From NCBI GenBank assembly GCA_960531495.1, contig OY482850.1:5599084-5663083 (forward strand): a stretch of DNA of 64,000 bases, read 5' to 3'. Shown here in pieces: positions 30,661 to 62,656 of this stretch. The position numbers and the translations under genes are program-made. Each line of letters starts with the position of its first letter. Position 1 is the first letter of the stretch. The stretch is from Zeus faber. Taxonomy: Eukaryota; Chordata; Actinopteri; Zeiformes; Zeidae. The notes below the pieces were generated by a model. The model was given only the letters and a program-made list of their open reading frames with translations. It was not told where the DNA came from and made no database searches.

Positions 30661-32862
30661 ATGAAGGTCGGTTGTTTCATCCTCAATTCCACTCCCTACG
30701 GTCCCTTTCGGCCCCAACAAAGCTAGGCGGTTTAGGAAACCGAATAGAGATCCTTTATTTGTTGTGTGTAGTCGTGCAAGTGTGGTGAAATGGATAAATG
30801 AAAAAGAGCAACGTACAAAAGCTGATCTGCAAAACAAAATAGAAGGAAACAATAGAACTAAATTTGAAAAGAGAATTACATAAATATACCGTATGTATGT
30901 ATAGTTCCATGAAGAAAATGAATACAACTAAACGTAACCATGAAAAACAAGGTGCAGGGAGGATTTAAATATAGTTTATTCTTTTGTATTTTTTTTTGGT
31001 TTACAAACAAAGGCACCCATTGATTCATTTTTATTAGATAATTTTTTAATGTTAACATTAGCAATGACTGTGGCAACGACTCTCATTGGGAACTAAAGAT
31101 GAAAAAAACGATGACGATGGGTTGGGGTTGGGTGGATGGGGGAGGTGGGGATAGCGGTTGGGGTGGGGAGGGGGGCAAGCAAGGACCAAGAGAACAAATT
31201 GCCAAATGACACCCATGAATGCTTTATACACTATTACGGCTTCAGAAGTGGAGTATTCTGGGAGAGATGTGTCCAGAGATGGATCTTGTGCAGCTGGGAA
31301 AGCTCAATCAATATCAGTCAATTAAATCTCATTTAAGGCTACAAAAGTCAAACATTTTGAGAACTTTAAATATTTTTAAATATCCTGAATGCTTTAACAC
31401 ACCACAGCACAGACAGTGAAACACTCAGTCCACCCGGTGCATTGAATTATAAGCAGCAAAAAAGTAAAGATGAAAAAGACAACTTTTGTTAGATATTCCA
31501 AACACGTGCAACTACAGTGTTCCGATAAACTCCGAACGTCGAGAAGCTTGCGATCGTAATTATTCTGTTACATTCACAAAGGAAGAAAGAAAGTAAGTCA
31601 CATGTACAGTACGTACATTTTACAGGCAAACTTGCACGGTTATTATTCAGTTTCGAAACCGCAGTCATGTCTACATCCTTTTCCCCCCTCTTTTGGTCGA
31701 GTACAAATATTTACACCGGCTGTGGTCAAGCTTTTTTCCTATTTTTTTGTCTTTTTAGTAAATAGCTACACAATATCTTACCATAAAAATACATTTTCTT
31801 TTCTTTCCATATATATAATGTTACATCATGAAGTCTACATAAATAGAGTTGTACACAAAATGATTAGAAAACATAGATGTGATTTTGCTCTCTTCACATT
31901 GTTACAGTATTGACAGAAAAGTTTAGGCGTGGGTCAAGCGCATGGACCACAAAATAAAAAAATAAAAAATAAAACGTCTCCAATTATAATAGACACCAAT
32001 AGATTCCGACAAAAGTTTTGTTAATTCCTATACGTTCAGACACAGCTATGCAACGCCTCGGAAAAAAGGGCGGGGACAGAAACGCAAAATGTGACCCGGG
32101 TTAACTTGAGGAATACAGGAAATGGTGACCATCAAGGTTTTTCTTTATAGTGATGCTGTCAAAAGGCCTCGGCCGAAAACAAGTTCATTGCATAAGCGCA
32201 TTGGCAAATTCATCAAAAAAGTACGAGTATGGAAATGGGGGAACGCGTGGTTTATCAACAAATGGGGACAAGATGACAAAGAAGCACTTAAAAGAACAAA
32301 AGAATGACAACCTCAGAGAAAACCGTTTTAACTATTAAAACTTAACAAAACTTTTGTCGGAATGACAAATGTACCTCGCTCGCCGTTTGTCAAGAGCTTA
32401 TCAACCTTGTTAGATGCATGCAGCTATCCACCGAAGAACGTAAAGGCAAATCAAGTGTGACTCCTGGTCCATAACGATGAAATGGGAAAAAATAAAAATA
32501 AAAATCCATGGAGCTTGAAATATTTCCCCGATCATCTGCTAAGCAGGCGACCAAGAAAGGCAAAAATGAAAAACACAAAAAACACATCTTTTTTGTTTTC
32601 CCCCACTTCCAGACATCAGTGATGGCTTTTCAACAGAAGAAACAGAGAGAAAAAAATAAATATGTACAGGCTTAGGCACTGAAAAACAACAACAAAAAAA
32701 CATTTGATTACAATCTACTTTGTGCTCGGTCATATCGTTACTAGGCGAGGCATTGCATTGCATACGTCAGTTTAAGTTGAGCTCATCCCGACTTAAAGCA
32801 GCCCAATTGTAAACGATTCTTCCAAAGCCCCGCCGAGGCACCTTTTGGCGAGCAGAGTGATT

Positions 32863-32981
<119 letters not shown>

Positions 32982-33449
32982 AAATTAATCAAAATCCAAC
33001 CTTGATAACCCCGCCACCCTCCATGTCCTTTAATGCTTCACAATTGACCTAGCTTTGGTTTTGTCATGAAAAGCGGGCATTGTCATATAACGGCAATTGA
33101 GTATTAATTGTCTCATTGGCGTTTACGCTAACGGTATCGATCTAGGACGTGTTCTAAAACTGTCCTCAAAACGAGGATAAAAACGACTCGAGTGCACAAA
33201 GACAGCCATATAGAAGGGTGGGATAGAAAGGAAATTGGTAATTGGGAAATTGGAGTGTCGGTAACGTAACCAATTGATATATTCCATGCGAGGCTGGCCG
33301 ATGCATAGCTGCTTTGCAAGAGGGACTCGGTGGGAAGGAGCAGGTTGTTGTTTTCCATGATTCTAGGAGTGGAGCTGGTGGTCTGATGAGGAACACGTAG
33401 AGACCATGCAGGCACGGGTTCTCAGTTCTCAAGTACAATTCCAAGTGCT

Positions 33450-33576
<127 letters not shown>

Positions 33577-33759
33577 TTTGCGGTTTATGAAATGCCAGGA
33601 GTTGTGAAATATCTTGAAAGTTGGTCCGTGGGGGTGTGATGGGAGTGTAGCTGGTTCTTTTCCAATGTTTGATGGTCAACGTGACGGACAAAGGGGGAGA
33701 GGTGCCTCCTGAGTTCCGTCCTTTATTTTTCTTTCCTCCATGCCTCCACCTCCCTGGGC

Positions 33760-49990
<16,231 letters not shown>

Positions 49991-50434
49991 CACGGCAGAT
50001 GCAGTCCTAAAGTAGTCAGGCCAAAACCCTCCTCAATACTCCTATACCTGCGGGGAAACAATACAGACAGGAATGCAGATTAACAATATATCTAAGACTG
50101 TGGTCAGAAAACCCGCTCTATACAGGGGAAAAATGTCAGATTCTAGACTGCATAAAGACAGACATAAGGATGGACATTGAAAAAGACAATAACCTTGAGG
50201 GAGTGTTTTCTAAATCTTTACAGATTTGAAAACATGTAAGAAAAAGATAGTGCCATGTCAAGCACATCTCTTATCTATTGTTATCAGCTGTTTGGGGTTG
50301 ATGATCTGAAGTTATTAACACTGCAGCTGATAACAGGCCATTCACTGGTCTAATCATTGGCCCAGGTTGTATGTCATGCATCACTTTTAAAACCGCTAAT
50401 CACAACTGGGTAAACATGTCCTTACACCAAGTAT

Positions 50435-51720
50435 TGCTACAGAATATCCGCTTGAAAACCTGTAATTTCATGCGACACTCAAGTTAACCATGAAAATATC
50501 TATTCTCCCACCACCCGCCTGGTTGCATCCCTCCTTTTCTTCCTCATTTACTGCCATAACTATGACAGGAAGAGGCTACGTGCCAAACTGCTGTTCCAGT
50601 TTTCCTGGACCTGGTTAACTCAGTTTTTCAATACATGTTGTCGTCCGATTTTTGTTTTCCGTGTAAATGTTTTTTGGTTCTATGTTTAATTGTCTCAGCC
50701 GTGTTGAATCTCCCGCACTTGGAGTAGTTGTTATAGACTCAAACATGGTAAAATAGTTCTCCAAAGGGGGGATTGGTGGCGGCTCTGTATAATAAAAAAC
50801 TGTGACTTTTGTCATCCACAGGATGGAGTAATTGCAGCAGTTCTTTATGATGTAAGAATTAATAAAGAGTTGCATTGCAGGTTGAAAAGCTGAACTCTAC
50901 TTGCAGACTAACTTTATCCTAGATGCAATAGCATACAAATGTATGTATGCCTAGCATGCTGACAGCACAGGTAAAAAATTTAAATAAAAATAGATTAGAG
51001 ATGCAAATTTAAAGGAATTTCCTGAATCTATAGTTGTTAACCTTAAACAAACGTTGATTAATTGATAACATAAAATCTAATGACGTAACCAGAGTGTGGG
51101 GCCATGGCAGTTGGGGACCTACACGACGGCACAAGGTTGCGATGTTATGACTGTTTTTCCTCATTTAGTTTCAAAATGAAGAACTTTCAGGCAAGACTCG
51201 TCGAGCTGGCTCGCACATCAGGAATATTTCGGACTTATCTTTGCGCGAGTTGAGGGTTAGTTGATGAGCAACAATAAACTGTTTCCTCCTCGGCATCAAA
51301 ACGCTCTCGTTTTCTACGCGCAGCCATGTTTGTTGTTGGCCATTCCTCCAGAAACCTCTATCTACTACTACTTACTGTTCCACTGTGTATTTTTTTCTCG
51401 ACTGCCCGCTGTCATTCTGGTGAGGGACTGCAAGGGAGAATGTAACAGCTTATTAAACGGCCTACGCCCTCAGCATGGGGGGGAAAGTCCTGTTGATAGT
51501 TTAGTAGTTAGTTGCAGTTAATTGTTTAATTTGAAATCTTATAGATGAAATTCTTATTAGCAATTAATTGATAATCGATTAATTGTAAACATCTCTATTC
51601 TCAATACATTGACAAATGGCTGTGTTCAGGAAAGGGGCCCATGTTACTAATAGACTCCAAAAATACAGGAAGCTGCACTGGAGCTTTAGGTTGATCATTC
51701 GATCATTTCATATCCGATTT
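50435..51720 (+). repeat. Interspersed repeat split by a 1.09-kb insertion
   Basis: 50435-50507 and 51595-51720 together match one uninterrupted segment at 61155-61330 (AAACCTGTAATTTCATGCGA...; TAGACTCCAAAAATACAGG...). The sequence CTATTCTC occurs at both edges of the intervening 50508-51594, as expected for a target duplication. Confidence 0.65.
50508..51594. mobile_element. Insertion with 8-9 bp target duplication, class unknown
   Basis: Flanked by TCTATTCTC (50499-50507 and 51594-51602). Its left part (ATAACTATGACAGGAAGAGG, then ACATGTTGTCGTC) matches the tail of the repeat at 16110-16280. Its right end is TAATCGATTAATTGTAAACA. No clear terminal inverted repeats and no transposase frame were seen. 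Confidence 0.55.
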
Positions 51721-51755
51721 AGAATCCAAAATCTAAATCAGACGTTATTGGGTTT

Positions 51756-51830
51756 TTTTCCTGAATGCGGGACCATGAAATGCTTTGAGTGTGGGGACCA
51801 CTCCGAGCAAGCAGAGAACCCCCTCGCTCC
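51756..51830 (+). pseudogene. Possible LINE ORF1 zinc-knuckle fragment
   Basis: FFPECGTMKCFECGDHSEQ contains MKCFECGD, the opening of the CCHC knuckle found in ORF1 of fish L1/Tx1-type LINEs. The expected second half is degenerate. The reading is by motif only. Confidence 0.3.
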
Positions 51831-51944
51831 CCACCAGGCTCCTAGCCACTCCAGCACCAACAAAAGCCAGCCTCCCAACCGAAGCAACGTCTCCGCTCCC
51901 TCCACCGAAGGACCAGACCCGATGTGCGCGCACCGGTTGGGTTT

Positions 51945-52310
51945 ACATTTTTCATTTTCCATACAAGTAAGACTGTAAGGAAACAAAATAAATTCCAAAG
52001 GAAAGAATATGAAAGAGTATGAGAGATATTCCATTTCTATGGCCGTAGTTGATTGAGACAACACACATTATTACAATGACGGTTAAAAAAGAAAAAGTCA
52101 CAACAACAAGAGGGAAAACCTAATAGAAATTATTATTATTTATTTTTATACGCAATACAAAAACACCTTCACACAATGAGCATTACAAACGATCAATAAA
52201 TCCAAAACAGTTCTGAGCGGAGAGGGTGAGGGATCAGTTTCAGAACACGGTAAACTGCACTTGTACCTTTTTCAATGCTCAGATTTTTCCTGGCAGATAA
52301 ATAAGAATAA
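51945..52310 (+). repeat. Interspersed repeat copy (shared with 44331-45250)
   Basis: Blocks GGTTTACATTTTTCATTTTC and TTTCAGAACACGGTAAACTG occur in the same order and orientation as in the 44.6-45.2 kb copy. Confidence 0.5.
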
Positions 52311-53809
52311 TAAAAAAAAATAAAATAAAATAAAATGTTATTAATGTCACTCGTGCTGGGGAGAGACAGGTTGCTTGTAAACACACACGGAGCAGGGACA
52401 GAGCACAGCGTCCAGAGCTCGAAGAAGCAGAAAGATGATGTCATGTGACAATGACACCATACAGATCCATAGTTTGGTGGGGTTTTTTTTATATTTAAGG
52501 TCTGACCCAAAGCAGATGGTAAATATTCATTGTCTAAAATATGTCAAAAAGACATGCCCCACAAACTTATTTATTTAGACGTACCATATTTATTTAGTTT
52601 TTTGATTTCATCAAAATTGTATGAGTGAAATGTTAATTAAAGCAGCTGCACTAGGAGCAATTTTTTCTAACGGAAACTCTGGTTCATACACCATAAACGT
52701 TTTGTTCAGGGGTAAGGGCTCACTATTATGGCAATGGCTTCGGTGTTGGCACTGATATGCCATTAACTGTTGCTCACATCCTAAAATAGAGACGCTTTCA
52801 AGTCCTTCCATTTTTCCATATGAATGTTTCACCAAGAGTTTTCCCCTTGTCCGTATCAAGGCCTCAAGAAATAAATCCAAAAAGAACCGTGGAACACCTG
52901 TAAATAATACACATATACAATTAACCAACCAGGTGAGATGCAGATGCCACATGTACACACAAGGTATGATAATTACGTAAAAGGTTGCATAATAATTTCT
53001 AGGTATAGCCTGGGAGCTCCTCTTGCACCTCATCTATAAAACTGAGAGGAAATGTGAAAGTTGATAAGCCCAGTAAAATATTTAGTTTCATAAAACTACA
53101 CCTCAACTTGGAAGTTGGCACACACAACTAAGCTTCTTTCCCCACCAAGTTAAGTACAGACTTGTCTATAAATGTTTAATGCACTTATCGCAATTAATAT
53201 TGACAGGCATTACTGCCACAAAACGGACACCAAACTCAAATTTCACTCATGCACACAGTTTGAGACCGTGCCGACACAGCCGCTGTACGCTGTGCCACAA
53301 TCGTGATACCATTTCCTGTTACAAATTTCTCACTATCTGCCAGATTGTGTAACAGGTTGACAAATGAGGGAACTGACTTAATCCAATAAAACACATGCAG
53401 TTCCGAATTCTATGACCATGAGAGGACTCACATGTAGAAATGTTAATGATGAAGTTAACTAATGAGTTGGTAATCTGCGAGACATAGTCATGAGGGTTTC
53501 GCCCGGATGTGTATTGTGGAAAGACTCATTGCTTTGAATGTCAGTTAACAGGGAGTGAAGGAAATATAGGAGAGGCAACAAGCCAAGAGGAAGAAGAAGG
53601 ACTGGAGTAGTAGTAAACAAATAGGAGGCTTGGGCAATTGTGCAAAATTTCAATCGTCCTATCGCGCCCCCCCCCCCAAGAAATCGCCAATAGACTGGCA
53701 TAAAAAGTCAAAGTCGAAACAGTCAATGTCACCTTCCATTTCCATGGTTGTAGTTGATCCAGACAATACACTTCACAATGAGGGTTAGAAGAACACATAA
53801 AGTCACATA

Positions 53810-55425
<1,616 letters not shown>

Positions 55426-58265
55426 TATACTACATCCGATGTGTCCGGATTTTATTAATAAGTATAATAAACAAAAAAAACATTGATTATTTATCCTGTA
55501 CTTGTCTGTTTGAAATGATATGAACAGGTAGCCAAATGTGCTGTGTGAACGCAAAGGTAAAAGGCACTTTTAACAGGACTCACTAGTAGGCTAGACCTAT
55601 TTTTATTTTTCTGTTATTTATCTTTTTTTTTTATTTTCTACCCTGTCTTGTTTTATTATCTACCCTGCCTTGTTTGTTTTTTGTTTTTCCATTGTAAAGT
55701 GTCCTTGGGTTCCTGAAAGGCGCTATATAAATCCAAGTTATTTTTATTATTACTTCTTAATGCTTGTTAATGCTCTTAATGTTATGTAGCCAGAAGCCGA
55801 TTGACACACATTGCAAGATGACTTACATTTAAGTATGTGATTTACAATATCATCTCGTAACGTGGTGCGGTTTGGATGGCTAATGTTTTGGGATGTTCAT
55901 GCAAACTGTTAAAATTCCTATATCATTCATAGCCTAGTTTGCTGAATTTGCCTAGTGCACAGTGCAGCCACGTCCAGCAATGCAAGAAATAACAACATAA
56001 TTTTCATATTAAATATTGCAAACATTCATGCCATTTACCCTACCTTTTTGAGGGGGAAATGTGTGTGTTTCGGGATGTAGATTATCCTGCACAATGGCTC
56101 ATGTCTAATTACGCTATTGAAACATTGTTGCAATGTTTTAAGAAGGGTTGCTACAACGTCATCATTTTCATAGCCCTTTAACTTAATATGCATTAAGCCA
56201 ACTCGATACTTTACCTTGATTGTCAATTATACTTTAACATATCAATAACAGACATTGCATTGAACTAATTTGGTGCAGCTGTTTATCTTTTCCATCTTAT
56301 AATTTTGGCTTGGCTTTGATAAAAAGCCCAAACACTTGTGGGCCATGTGGCGTTACGCCATCTTCTGTGTATTCATAAATATGGCCCTATTGCCGCAGTT
56401 CTGTTGCTGTGGCTGCCACACCAACTGCCAAACCAGTTATACAGCTTTGTATAAAGGCAGAACAGAGAGTAAACCCACTGCGATGTCCAGAACAAGTAGC
56501 CTGCTGTTTGGCAAACAATGCTGAAGCAGGAAATCGAATAGATTGAATTCAAGACATATTCAATAAAATTTGAGCAGCCCAGCGATCAGGCTCAAAAAAA
56601 CCGAGTGCAATGTGTTCTTTAATTTTTTTAGTGTACGTCTTATTGAACACCGCTACAACTGTTACTGCGTGTTATTGGCTTCAGGCTAAATTGAAATGCA
56701 GTGCCAATCTTAGCAACTCTCTGCATAAAAGCTATTCATGTCATCCAAAGTCTTCCTTCATGGGTTTTGTATCTTGGCCTATCGTTATTTTTAAATCCAG
56801 TAAGCAACAGATAATTCTAGCTATTACAAGTGGACTGTCAATTGTCCATCAAAAACCACTCCATTCAAGAATTTTCTTTTCCACTCTGGTACTGACTGCT
56901 GGTCCCTGGACTCACAGTGGATTACATGCAGGGAAAACCTGTCACCCTATACTGTACCAGCTCTGTGGAGGTGCCAGCTCAGCCCCTGGCCAACGCTGCA
57001 GATGTAATGTTTGCTGCATTGGTCCCGCTGCCAAGTCCACAGCTACAGCTGTAAGCCTCCAGCCCCACGGGCGGTGACTATCGCCAACTACTATGCAGTC
57101 TCGCAGCCTGTGTGAGCTAACCAAACACACACACCAAATACAACACAATTCTATTGACAATTGAACTAGAAATACTGCGTTGTGGTTGTATGCTTCCGCC
57201 AACAAACATATTATAGGGGGACACAGACACACACACGCACGCACGCACGCACATGCACACACACACACATACACACGACTTTGTTAAGCTTTGTTGCTCT
57301 TGTTCTGATGTATGTCCATTAGTGTGTAAGTTCAATAAGAGAAACAAAAGACAGAGTCAAATTCCTTGTATGTGTTCATAAAGCTGAATCTGAAAGAACA
57401 CAAAGTTGTAGCCTTGACAGTAGACAATGCTTCAAATATGGATGTTGCTGCAAAGAAGCTACAAATTGTAAATAAAACCTGGCACACCGGGTTTTATTTG
57501 TGTTAATTTATGTTTAAACAAAGCACAGGAATGTCTGAGTCTTTTCCCGGTGGCAGTTGTGGAACACTCAGTTTAGGAGCACACCCTCACAATCAATCCC
57601 TGCCCGTGGATTTCCCTCACTGTATAACTAACAGGCACATAAGAAAACTTCCCAGCTGCCTTGATTTGGCCAGTCAGCTCAAATAGACACAGCAGATACT
57701 GAAGCGGGGAGTGTCATTCCACCAGACTCGACCAACACCCCAAGTCTGCCACAATAATTAACAACACTGATTTATTTTAACAGAACAAAGATTTAACATT
57801 TCCAAACGTTTGGGAATAAATGAAATAAATGTTCATTTTTACGGTGCTAAACAAAGTAGGCTATGTTAAAACAAAATGAAACAGACCGGCATTGCCTGTC
57901 CAGGGCGTTTTTTTGACTGCAATGGTTGAATTTAGTCAAATAAAATTAAATTGCCTTTTGAAACATTCTCAGAAATTTAAATGTGAAACAATAATATTTA
58001 AGTATGGTAGTGTTAAATAAACAAAACAAAATCACGTAGATCAGCATTGTCTGAAGGGATAAGGCCAAAATTTGCTTTTCTGAGACAATCCCCGTTTATT
58101 CTGTGTCCCTATTAAATAAACAAACAAGCAAACAAACAAACAATCAATAAAATAAAATGCCTAAAAATGTTTGATTTTCAGTTGACTTTGTGGAGGTTCC
58201 GTGCTAAGAAGATGAGCATGTTGACCTTCTTCGGTTTGAGGCATGAGCGGGGAGCCATTTCAATA

Positions 58266-58296
<31 letters not shown>

Positions 58297-58479
58297 AATG
58301 TTATTATTAGTAGCCTAGTTGTTGTTTTAATTATTAATAGGCTATTATTATTAATATTATTATTATGATTAATAGGGGGCCCAGTCCCGCGGGCTGATAT
58401 TTGATTGATATTTTAAATCCGTGTTCCACATTATTTTGCCAGATTAATGAAAAAATGAATTGAAAATAATCAGTGTCCC
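55426..58479 (-). other. far1: far1 intron 1, middle part
   Basis: At 55680-55755 a LINE/SINE-type tail (GGCGCTATATAAATCCAAGTT) is seen. Plus-strand frames at 56336-56524 and 56610-57077 have no domain or splice context. Short CA/GCAC repeats near 57230-57275. Confidence 0.45.
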
Positions 58480-59090
58480 CCGAAAACACTGTAATGTGCG
58501 ACTCAGTGACACGTTCAAAGTCCAAAAGTGTGACGGAAAAATTTAAGCCATGCAATGGTAATTACCCACAGAAATATCACAATGTTTGTCGTATTTCATG
58601 GAAACAAAACTTACAGAAAATGTAATAAAAAAAAGTAACAAAATTATTCTAAATCTATGTGAATTATTATTACCAGAAAAGAAAAAGTAATTACTGAAGT
58701 TGTTTTGTCATTGTTACAGATGCTGAAATATAGCAGAAAATATAAGACAAAGACTCAGCTATTGAGAACAGCTCAGCTATTTAGAACAATTGTTTAGAAC
58801 TGACCCATCTTCATAATACTTCACGTAAGTGCTTCATACGTAATGCCATGAAAGTTGCAAAATTTAAATTCCTATATGTTTGTTTTTATATGTCCAGGTC
58901 ACTTTGTAGGTCAGTCACAATATTCTAAAAGAAACTATGGACGTAACTACCGAACGTAAATCCACTATGTTTGACAGTTGTACATTTAGTAAATTGTGAT
59001 GCATTTCACACAACACAAATAACTGTAATGCAATAAATGTATCGCTGCCTGCAGCTAAATTTATTATTATTATAACTACATTGTCTACTG
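58480..59090 (+). repeat. Second copy of the interior of the 8.9-11.7 kb element
   Basis: Shares ordered blocks with 9590-10600: TGGTAATTAC(C/T)CA(C/T)AGAAATA, CATGGAAA(C/T)(A/G)AAACTTA, TTTGTCATTGTTACAGATGC and GCCTGCAGCTA(A/T)ATTTATTATT. Arms were not found here. Confidence 0.65.
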
Positions 59091-60454
59091 CAAACGGCAG
59101 ATTAAAAACAATGCTTGCTTTGCAATGTTGCCCAACTCCCTCCCAGATTAAGGGAGGAGCACAGTAAACTTCAAAGACAGCGCAGTTGTTGCAGGGAGAA
59201 GTATTGTCAGCTATGTTTTAAAGGGAATGTGTGGTGTTTTAAGCATAAATGAAATTATTTATGTATATTTATAGGAAAGGTCGATTATTTGATACATTTT
59301 AGAAAAAACCTAACAACTGCTGATTGGGAATTTTTCTTTTGCATGCGTGTCCATGACTGTCAATCGCCCGATTTTAAAATAACCGGCCCAGCCCTAATTG
59401 TAAAACATCTTCAACCCGGCAGCACAGAAGGTCTACTGTATACAATCAACACAGTTTCAAGGTAGGCACCCGAGATTAGTGGTACCAATTCAGTAACCAA
59501 CAAAATGTGAAATACAGTCACTCCCCTGAGTGACTGTATTAACAACCTCTCATCCTTATACTGTTGTTCCGATGAAATGTAATTTTCTGCATTATGACCA
59601 ATATGATTCATTAAACCTTAAGGGATGGGCGAGACATTGGCTTCCATCCACTTACAAATCTGTGATACAGAGGGAAAACACACACTTCCAAGACTGCAGT
59701 GTTTTAGTTCTGTGTTTTACTTCAAGTTTTGCTATTTTTAAACTATGCTTATACTTTGCTGATCAGGCAGACAACGGCTGGGCACAATCATCTTAAAAAC
59801 AAGGAAGACTTTCCATTAAGAACAGGGGTATCACAGTTTCAGGAGGAGTATGCACATTTTCATTCCAAATGAATTATAGAAGATAATTCCAGCTAAGCAC
59901 AAGGGGGAGTTAGGCCAATTATTGAAATTGCTTGGAACGAAATACAGCACACACTTCGTCCTCCATGACGCATCGTCTGAGAATGCTGATCAAGAAATCC
60001 TGTAAATGATCCAAGACTTTGCTGTTTTATAATGTTGATAATATTTATTTCCCTCAAGTGGTTTATTTTTGCCCGCTTTGAAGACCTAAAAAGGGACAAT
60101 AAAAAGGAGAAAATGGATTAAAAGCAATTCATCATGTCCCACCCTAACCCAATGCTGTTAAATTGGCCTTGAAGATCAACTTGACACACCATTTTAAGAC
60201 AAAGTTGCATTAGCTAATCTTCAGTCCCTAGATTTGAAGAGTATGGGGATTGAGCAGTTCCAACACTCAGCCGACAATAAAACATTAGAAAAATAAGACA
60301 TAGAAAACAGAATAGGAGTCTAATCTTCTAAGTCAATGCATTAGTGTTTTGCGCACACGTCACACTGAACAGCAGAATTAGGATGGAGCCTCGTCAATAG
60401 ACAGCATTAGGCATTCCCTATTTTGGAGTGCCTGGAATGCCAGTATTAATTTCA

Positions 60455-60500
60455 CCTGAATTTCCCCCCAGGGATCAATAAAGTGTTATCTTATCAACAA
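60455..60500 (+). repeat. LINE/SINE 3' tail
   Basis: TTCCCCCCAGGGATCAATAA followed by AGTGTTATCTTATC is the short tail seen on fish CR1/L2-type LINEs and their SINEs. Confidence 0.45.
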
Positions 60501-61154
60501 TAAGTGGGGGGGGGGGGGGCTATGTATCCTTACAAATTGAGCATGAACTCATAACAACCCTATAATCCAGTCAATACTTGTCTTGGCCTTGGACCAGGAT
60601 TCCAAGCTATTTGGCTACTGTATCCTAACATCAGACAGAAAGTTGATCCTAGATGCCACATCTGTAGTCTGAATAATTGATCAACCACCATGACACACAT
60701 TATAATCCACTGAGTGGGCACTTTGTGGCCCTTAAGGCCAAGTTAAACTGTTTAAATATAAAATGTGGACGAAAGATCCTTGTGCCAGCCTTACAAATGC
60801 TCAAAAATGCTTATATAAGTCAGGGCTAGAGGACTACCTTTGGCTCGTCTTGGTCAGCAGACACGGCTAAGTATAGTTTTGACTATGACTTCAACTCAAA
60901 ATTGGGGGAACAATATGTGAAAATGTGGAGTGACTAGGGAATGGGTACGAGGGAACAATACATGTCAATAATCTGAACTCACCCCCCTTCTTCCCACTTC
61001 TCAAGTTGGCATAGTGGGAAGTGCAGGACCGTGTAGCCTCTGAATTTAACAAATTAAAATTAGTAGTCTCCCCCCCCCGATTAGCCAAATTTCAGCATGT
61101 CAGAACATTCAAAAATGAGTGGAATCACGTGAAGAAATCTTTGAAACTTTACAT

Positions 61155-61330
61155 CACACAGCTACAGAAAATCTTCTTGAAAATCCGTAATTTCATGCAA
61201 CATTGAAGTGAACCATGCAAATACCTGTTCTCAACAATACATTAGAAATGGCTATGTTAGGGAAATGGCCACGTGACTGATAGACTCCAAAAATGCAGGC
61301 AGTTGCACTGGAGTTTTACGTTTAAATTAA
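61155..61330 (+). repeat. Uninterrupted copy of the repeat at 50435-51720
   Basis: Serves as the 'empty site' for the insertion at 50508-51594: AATTTCATGCAACATTGAAG runs straight into the TTCTCAACAATACATTAGAA junction and TAGACTCCAAAAATGCAGG. Confidence 0.6.
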
Positions 61331-62608
61331 AAGTTGACAAAATGACAGAAGTAATTGATTGGTTCACAGGAGAGCATCCTGCACTCTGAAAGGTCAACAT
61401 CAATGGCCCATGCTTTCAAATTGCTAGTATAAATTACAATCAAACTAAACAAATGATTCTATTTAAACATAAAGAGCGGTTTGAGTTCATATGTGTGTTA
61501 CTATAAGTGTGCAAGGCCCGCAGAGCAATCCATTCAGCAAATGCAGACTTCCCCCGTCTAAAATTGGTCCCAACGTGACATATGGCTGGTGGTGTCGTAG
61601 TTGGAAAGTTGAGACCTTCTGACAACCTGGGCCACTTGTCATGATGAGTTGGTAGCACGTTCTGTTACTTCATAACTTAAGTAGCCAATTCTGATACCAA
61701 TATATGTTTTGACAGGATAAGACATGTACCTGGCAGGGTACCATAATGAGGTTATTTAAATAGTATCATTTTTTACTGTAAACTCATCCGACAGTAGCAG
61801 AATACTTTAATACATATTTTTTGCAAGCACAGCAACATTGTAGTTGTATATCAGGAAATAGCAGATACAGCAGCAGACATCTGGAAGAAATCTGACAACA
61901 TCAACTACCCTCCAAGACCCTCCAAGTGTTGGTTATGTTTTGAACACCTATTTTTTTCCGCACTGTCACGGTGAATACGAAGTACATAGACATCGGTTTT
62001 GGAGACACGTTTGCTAGTGGTTCCTTTTTTTTTTACTGATTGAGTGTAGGAGCAGGCTATAGGAGGAGTGATACGAAGACTGTGAGCCTCGGCAGGCCGC
62101 TGGAAACCTCACAACTGGTTCGAGAAAAAGGTTTTCTGAGTTATGGTGCACTGTGTCTATGATGAATAAATGAGTCTGCCTTACAACACATTGGCTACAA
62201 CTTTCAATGACAAACCCCTGGGATCTCTGCAACAATCCCACACAAAATCTCTGTCCCAGACGCCACAAGTTCTCTCAACACTGGGTTCACTCCTCTTGAA
62301 AAGCAATGCTGATGGCAACACTAAGGACAACCATCCTCAGAAATGTCCTACACTGACTCAATACTGATCACACACTGGTCAATACAGGCGTTTTGACCAA
62401 AGTATTCTTAGGGAGTCAAAGGAGAAGCATATTTAGAATTATCACTGGCTGAAAAACACAAGCTAGTCATAAGATCACACACAAGCCCGGCATCCACCGC
62501 TGTTCCAACTTTTTTCCACCCCCCCCAACCCGCATCTTTCTTTAATGTCAATGTCAAATCTAGGTGTACATCCAAACATCTGACAGCAATTGGAGGTGAA
62601 AACATATA

Positions 62609-62656
<48 letters not shown>

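Noticed and set aside
56610-57077. 155-codon plus-strand frame in far1 intron 1
   Set aside because: No recognised domain, odd composition, no neighbouring exons; most likely a chance frame.
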